Assembly (NCBI GenBank): GCA_002417685.1 | Contig: DICP01000078.1 | Coordinates: 4,499-12,794 of the forward strand | Direction: 5' to 3' | Length of the DNA: 8,296 nucleotides | From: Candidatus Mesolinea sp. UBA5823 | GTDB taxonomy: Bacteria > Chloroflexota > Anaerolineae > Anaerolineales > Anaerolineaceae | Shown: one piece after another, positions 5,981 through 8,296 of the stretch | Layout of the letters: the number at the start of each line of letters is the position of its first letter | Numbering within the stretch: position 1 is the first letter of the stretch | Notes under the pieces: model-generated | What the model was told of the DNA's origin: nothing | What the model saw: the letters and a program-made list of their open reading frames with translations, nothing else | The model's database searches: none | Translations under genes and position numbers: made by a program

Positions 5981-6718
5981 GTGTTAAAAGAAAATACGAC
6001 CAAAGGCAAATTGATTGTCGTCGAAGGCATCGACGGCTCTGGTAAGTCAACACAAATAGACCTGCTCTACAAGTGGCTGCAATCGCAAGGGTATTCAGTC
6101 TTCTTCAGCGAATGGAACAGCTCTCCTTTAGTCAAGACAACCACTAAAACCGCCAAGAAAAGCAAATCCTTCACCCCCACCACCTTTAGTATCCTGCATT
6201 GCACTGATTTTGCAGACCGCTGGGAAAATAGCATCTACCCCCTGCTCAAAGCCGGAGCAATTGTTTTAGCAGACCGTTACGTTTATACCGCCTTTGCCCG
6301 CGACGTAGCTCGCGGAGTAGACCCAGAATGGGTACGCAACATGTACTCCTTCGCTATCAAGCCAGACGTAGCTTTTTACTTCCGTGTGCCATTAGATATA
6401 GCTGTTGAGCGCATTACCGCTGCCAGGGCTAAGCTTAAGTATTACGAAGCTGGCATGGACTTGAACCTCTCGGAAAATATTAACGAGAGCTTCAAACTTT
6501 TCCAGGGGCGTATTCTGAATGAATATGACAAGATGGTAGATGAGTTTGGACTCACACTTATGGACGGCACGCAATTAGTGAAAGAACAACAAAAACAGGT
6601 ACGCAATATCGTCAAGCGGGTTTTACGTGGATGGGAAGGCTTACCCAACCCCAACATGCCCCCAAAAGAGCATAGTAAAGCCAAAGCAAAAGCAAGAAAC
6701 ACGGGAGGTGAGGCATGA
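5981..6718 (+). CDS. Thymidylate-kinase-like P-loop kinase, paralog 1 (intact Walker A)
   Basis: P-loop phosphotransferase of the thymidylate kinase fold; 245 residues from GTG 5981, which has GAGG five bases upstream. An in-frame GTG at 5951 (10 residues longer) has no ribosome binding site. Using the longer numbering, Walker A is EGIDGSGKST (25-34, Lys32), the acceptor-side motif is DFADRWEN (86-93), DRY is at 108-110, and the LID-like segment is KYYEAGMDLNLSEN (163-176). The RGVD and KPDVAFYFRVP segments (121-124, 137-147) match the RG[IL]D and PDLTLYLDV positions of dTMP kinases. However, ARDVARGVD replaces the AYQ of genuine Tmk, so the acceptor may not be dTMP. The last 30 residues are a proline- then lysine-rich tail. 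It overlaps the next gene by ATGA. What it phosphorylates is unknown; next to CHAD and near phoBRU, a role in phosphate or polyphosphate metabolism is inferred. Confidence 0.8.
   Translation: MLKENTTKGKLIVVEGIDGSGKSTQIDLLYKWLQSQGYSVFFSEWNSSPLVKTTTKTAKKSKSFTPTTFSILHCTDFADRWENSIYPLLKAGAIVLADRYVYTAFARDVARGVDPEWVRNMYSFAIKPDVAFYFRVPLDIAVERITAARAKLKYYEAGMDLNLSENINESFKLFQGRILNEYDKMVDEFGLTLMDGTQLVKEQQKQVRNIVKRVLRGWEGLPNPNMPPKEHSKAKAKARNTGGEA
6703..6711 (+). promoter_or_regulatory. Strong ribosome binding site inside paralog 1 for paralog 2
   Basis: GGGAGGTGA just before the ATG at 6715 fits the anti-Shine-Dalgarno well. With the 4-nt ATGA overlap it points to translational coupling, hence roughly matched amounts of the two kinase-like proteins. 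Confidence 0.7.
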
Positions 6719-7428
6719 AACAACCATTTTTTTATGGGGCAGGTTTCCCTTATCGGGAATTTGGACCTCTCACCGGAAAATTGATTGTCTTGGAAGGCAA
6801 CGATGGCGTAGGCCGATCCACGCAAATTAAAATGCTGCGGCGTTGGTTGGAATCGGAAGGTTATGCCGTCTCCGATACCGGCTTGACGCGGTCCACCCTC
6901 ACAGCCAAAGGTATTGAGGAAGCCAAAAGTGGCCATACGCTTGGCCCGCTAACACTCAGCCTCTTTTATTTAGCTGATTTCGCTGACCGGTTGGAAAACC
7001 AGATCATCCCCGCACTACAAGCCGGCTTTATTGTGCTTTCGGATCGCTATTTTTATTCCGTTATTGCACGCGATGCCAACCGCGGGGTGGATAAAGAATG
7101 GTCCCGAAAACTGTACGGCATTGCACTGAAGCCGGATCTGATCCTTTATATGAAAGCCAGTGTATCCACTCTTGTACAGCGCCTGATCCATGGGCGCGGA
7201 CTCAACTACTGGGAAGCTGGCATGGACCTGCACTTAGCGGATAACCTTTATGACAGCTTTATCGCCTATCAGACTTTACTCTCCAAGCAGTTTGACGAGC
7301 TTTCTGAAATTTACAATTTTGTGCCAGTGGATGCAGATCAAGCCATCGAGCCAATTTTCGAGGAAATAAAGACCTCCATCCTGGAGCTGCTGCACAACCA
7401 ACTGCCGAAGAGTAAGATGCCAAAATAA
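6715..7428 (+). CDS. Thymidylate-kinase-like protein, paralog 2, with Walker A Lys replaced by Arg
   Basis: 237 residues. Clear paralog of the preceding gene: from KLIV to the DRY motif the two align without a gap, 43 of 89 positions identical by hand count. Walker A reads EGNDGVGRST (27-36), where Arg34 (codon CGA, 6814-6816) stands at the position of the lysine that contacts ATP phosphates. The rest is kept: LADFADRLEN (86-95), DRY (110-112), ARDANRGVD (118-126), KPDLILYM (139-146) and NYWEAGMDLHLADN (164-177). The N-terminus (1-21) is rich in Phe, Tyr, Gly and Pro and differs from paralog 1; the basic tail is absent. It could be a regulatory pseudokinase partner, a kinase tolerating arginine, or a nucleotide/phosphate sensor. 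A 53-nt gap leads to the CHAD gene on the same strand. Confidence 0.8.
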   Translation: MKQPFFYGAGFPYREFGPLTGKLIVLEGNDGVGRSTQIKMLRRWLESEGYAVSDTGLTRSTLTAKGIEEAKSGHTLGPLTLSLFYLADFADRLENQIIPALQAGFIVLSDRYFYSVIARDANRGVDKEWSRKLYGIALKPDLILYMKASVSTLVQRLIHGRGLNYWEAGMDLHLADNLYDSFIAYQTLLSKQFDELSEIYNFVPVDADQAIEPIFEEIKTSILELLHNQLPKSKMPK

Positions 7429-7481
7429 GGCTATCTTTGGCTCAGGCTCTGAAATCGAAATAAAGTAGAGGGAGAAGAAAA

Positions 7482-8296
7482 ATGAACGCTACGGCAGAAG
7501 CAACCTGCGTCTATGGGGCAAAAATTATCCAGCGGTACTTGGCGGCAATGGCTGCCGAGGTGGAAGGTGTGCGCGCAGCTGCAGATATTGAGTATGTTCA
7601 TCGGATGCGCGTGGCAACGCGGCGCATGCGCACCGCTCTCGCGCTTTTCTCAGTTTGTTTTCCCAAGCAGGATTACAAGAAAATTCAAAAAGATGTGCGC
7701 AAAGTGACCCGCGCTTTAGGTGAGGCGCGCGATTTAGACGTCCAGTTAATAGTAATCGAGGCAGCCTTAGCAGAGTTTGCAGATCCTGTATTCCAACCTG
7801 GCATTAAACGGCTAAAGCTTCGCCTTACCCAACGCCGAGCAGAAGTTCAGCAGCACGTTGATGCAGCCATGGATAAAATGGTGGCGGATCAACTCATTGA
7901 GCGGCTGGAGAACTGGGTTAAACCACTCTTGGAGCAATCCAAAACTGTTTACCTCTACACACCTGCATTGTATCAGTTAGCGTTCCAGGGCATCCAGGTG
8001 CGTATCGAAGAGCTGCTCTCCCACGTTCCGTATATTTCTGATCCGCAAAATGTGCTGGAGCTGCATGCCATGCGCATTAGCGCTAAGCGCTTACGCTATG
8101 CTATGGAGACCTTCGAGGAGCTCTATGGCGGGCAGCTCAAACCTTATATTACGACGGCACGTAAGCTCCAGGATCAGCTTGGCGCTATCCATGACTTGGA
8201 TGTGTGGATTGCATTTATCCCTCAGTTTATCGAAGAAGAAAAAGCGCGCATTGTGGATTACTTTGGCAACCCTCGTCCGCTGCGCCGGCTGCTGCC
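7482..8296 (+). CDS. CHAD-domain protein (polyphosphate-binding), C-terminus cut by window edge
   Basis: CHAD domains are all-helical, strongly basic domains that bind inorganic polyphosphate and often lie beside polyphosphate enzymes. 271 complete codons are visible. The internal two-fold repeat is plain: VHRMRVATRRMRTALALF (39-56) matches LHAMRISAKRLRYAMETF (194-211), and LGEARDLDVQL (79-89) matches LGAIHDLDVWI (233-243). The conserved histidines and the Arg/Lys rows form the phosphate-binding surface. No CYTH/triphosphate-tunnel domain precedes it: the protein starts directly with CHAD. ATG at 7482 has AGAGGGAG about 8 bases upstream. It follows the kinase-like pair by 53 nt with no terminator, so it is likely in the same operon. 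What lies after residue 271, including any fused phosphatase domain, cannot be seen. Confidence 0.9.
   Translation, partial: MNATAEATCVYGAKIIQRYLAAMAAEVEGVRAAADIEYVHRMRVATRRMRTALALFSVCFPKQDYKKIQKDVRKVTRALGEARDLDVQLIVIEAALAEFADPVFQPGIKRLKLRLTQRRAEVQQHVDAAMDKMVADQLIERLENWVKPLLEQSKTVYLYTPALYQLAFQGIQVRIEELLSHVPYISDPQNVLELHAMRISAKRLRYAMETFEELYGGQLKPYITTARKLQDQLGAIHDLDVWIAFIPQFIEEEKARIVDYFGNPRPLRRLL

Noticed and set aside
6442..6936. 164-residue minus-strand open frame across the two kinase-like genes
   Set aside because: Antisense to both paralogs, whose conserved motifs are on the plus strand; no domain or start signal seen.
7513..7707. 64-residue plus-strand open frame
   Set aside because: Out-of-frame shadow inside the CHAD gene, whose own frame is open to the window edge and carries the CHAD motifs.

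Overview
The window suggests a free-living bacterium of moderate G+C content. I lean towards Chloroflexota (Anaerolineae-like) because of the gene set and the style of the PhoB/PhoR/PhoU and CHAD proteins. That is recognition, not a computed placement. Most of the window reads as ordinary chromosome, interrupted by one insertion sequence and one stack of palindromic repeats.

Layout. Positions 1-1133 (minus) hold a SufS-type cysteine desulfurase that runs off the left edge. A divergent control region follows. Positions 1330-3465 (plus) hold a two-gene phosphate-type two-component system: a PhoB-like response regulator and a PhoR-like histidine kinase 6 nt apart. A 206-nt gap with promoter-like signals leads to a PhoU-family protein (3672-4352). 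Positions 4353-4750 have no credible gene but hold three G/C-rich inverted repeats. A complete IS30-family element (about 4751-5819) carries an intact DDE transposase on the minus strand. After it, on the plus strand, come two tandem, translationally coupled thymidylate-kinase-like P-loop proteins (5981-7428) and a CHAD-domain protein cut by the right edge (from 7482).

How the genes may work together. PhoB, PhoR and PhoU form the usual phosphate-sensing relay, although no Pst transporter genes lie in the window. CHAD domains bind inorganic polyphosphate, and the polyphosphate kinase 2 family shares the P-loop fold of thymidylate kinases. The paired kinase-like proteins next to CHAD, close to phoBRU, therefore make a candidate phosphate-storage or nucleotide-phosphorylation module.

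The most unusual point is that the second kinase-like protein has arginine in place of the nearly invariant Walker A lysine, while the first keeps the lysine. Both also lack the AYQ sequence that normally follows DR[YH] in true thymidylate kinases, and both share a distinctive Y-[YW]-E-A-G-M-D-L segment in the LID region. Together this suggests an active/altered kinase pair of undescribed substrate rather than a housekeeping dTMP kinase.
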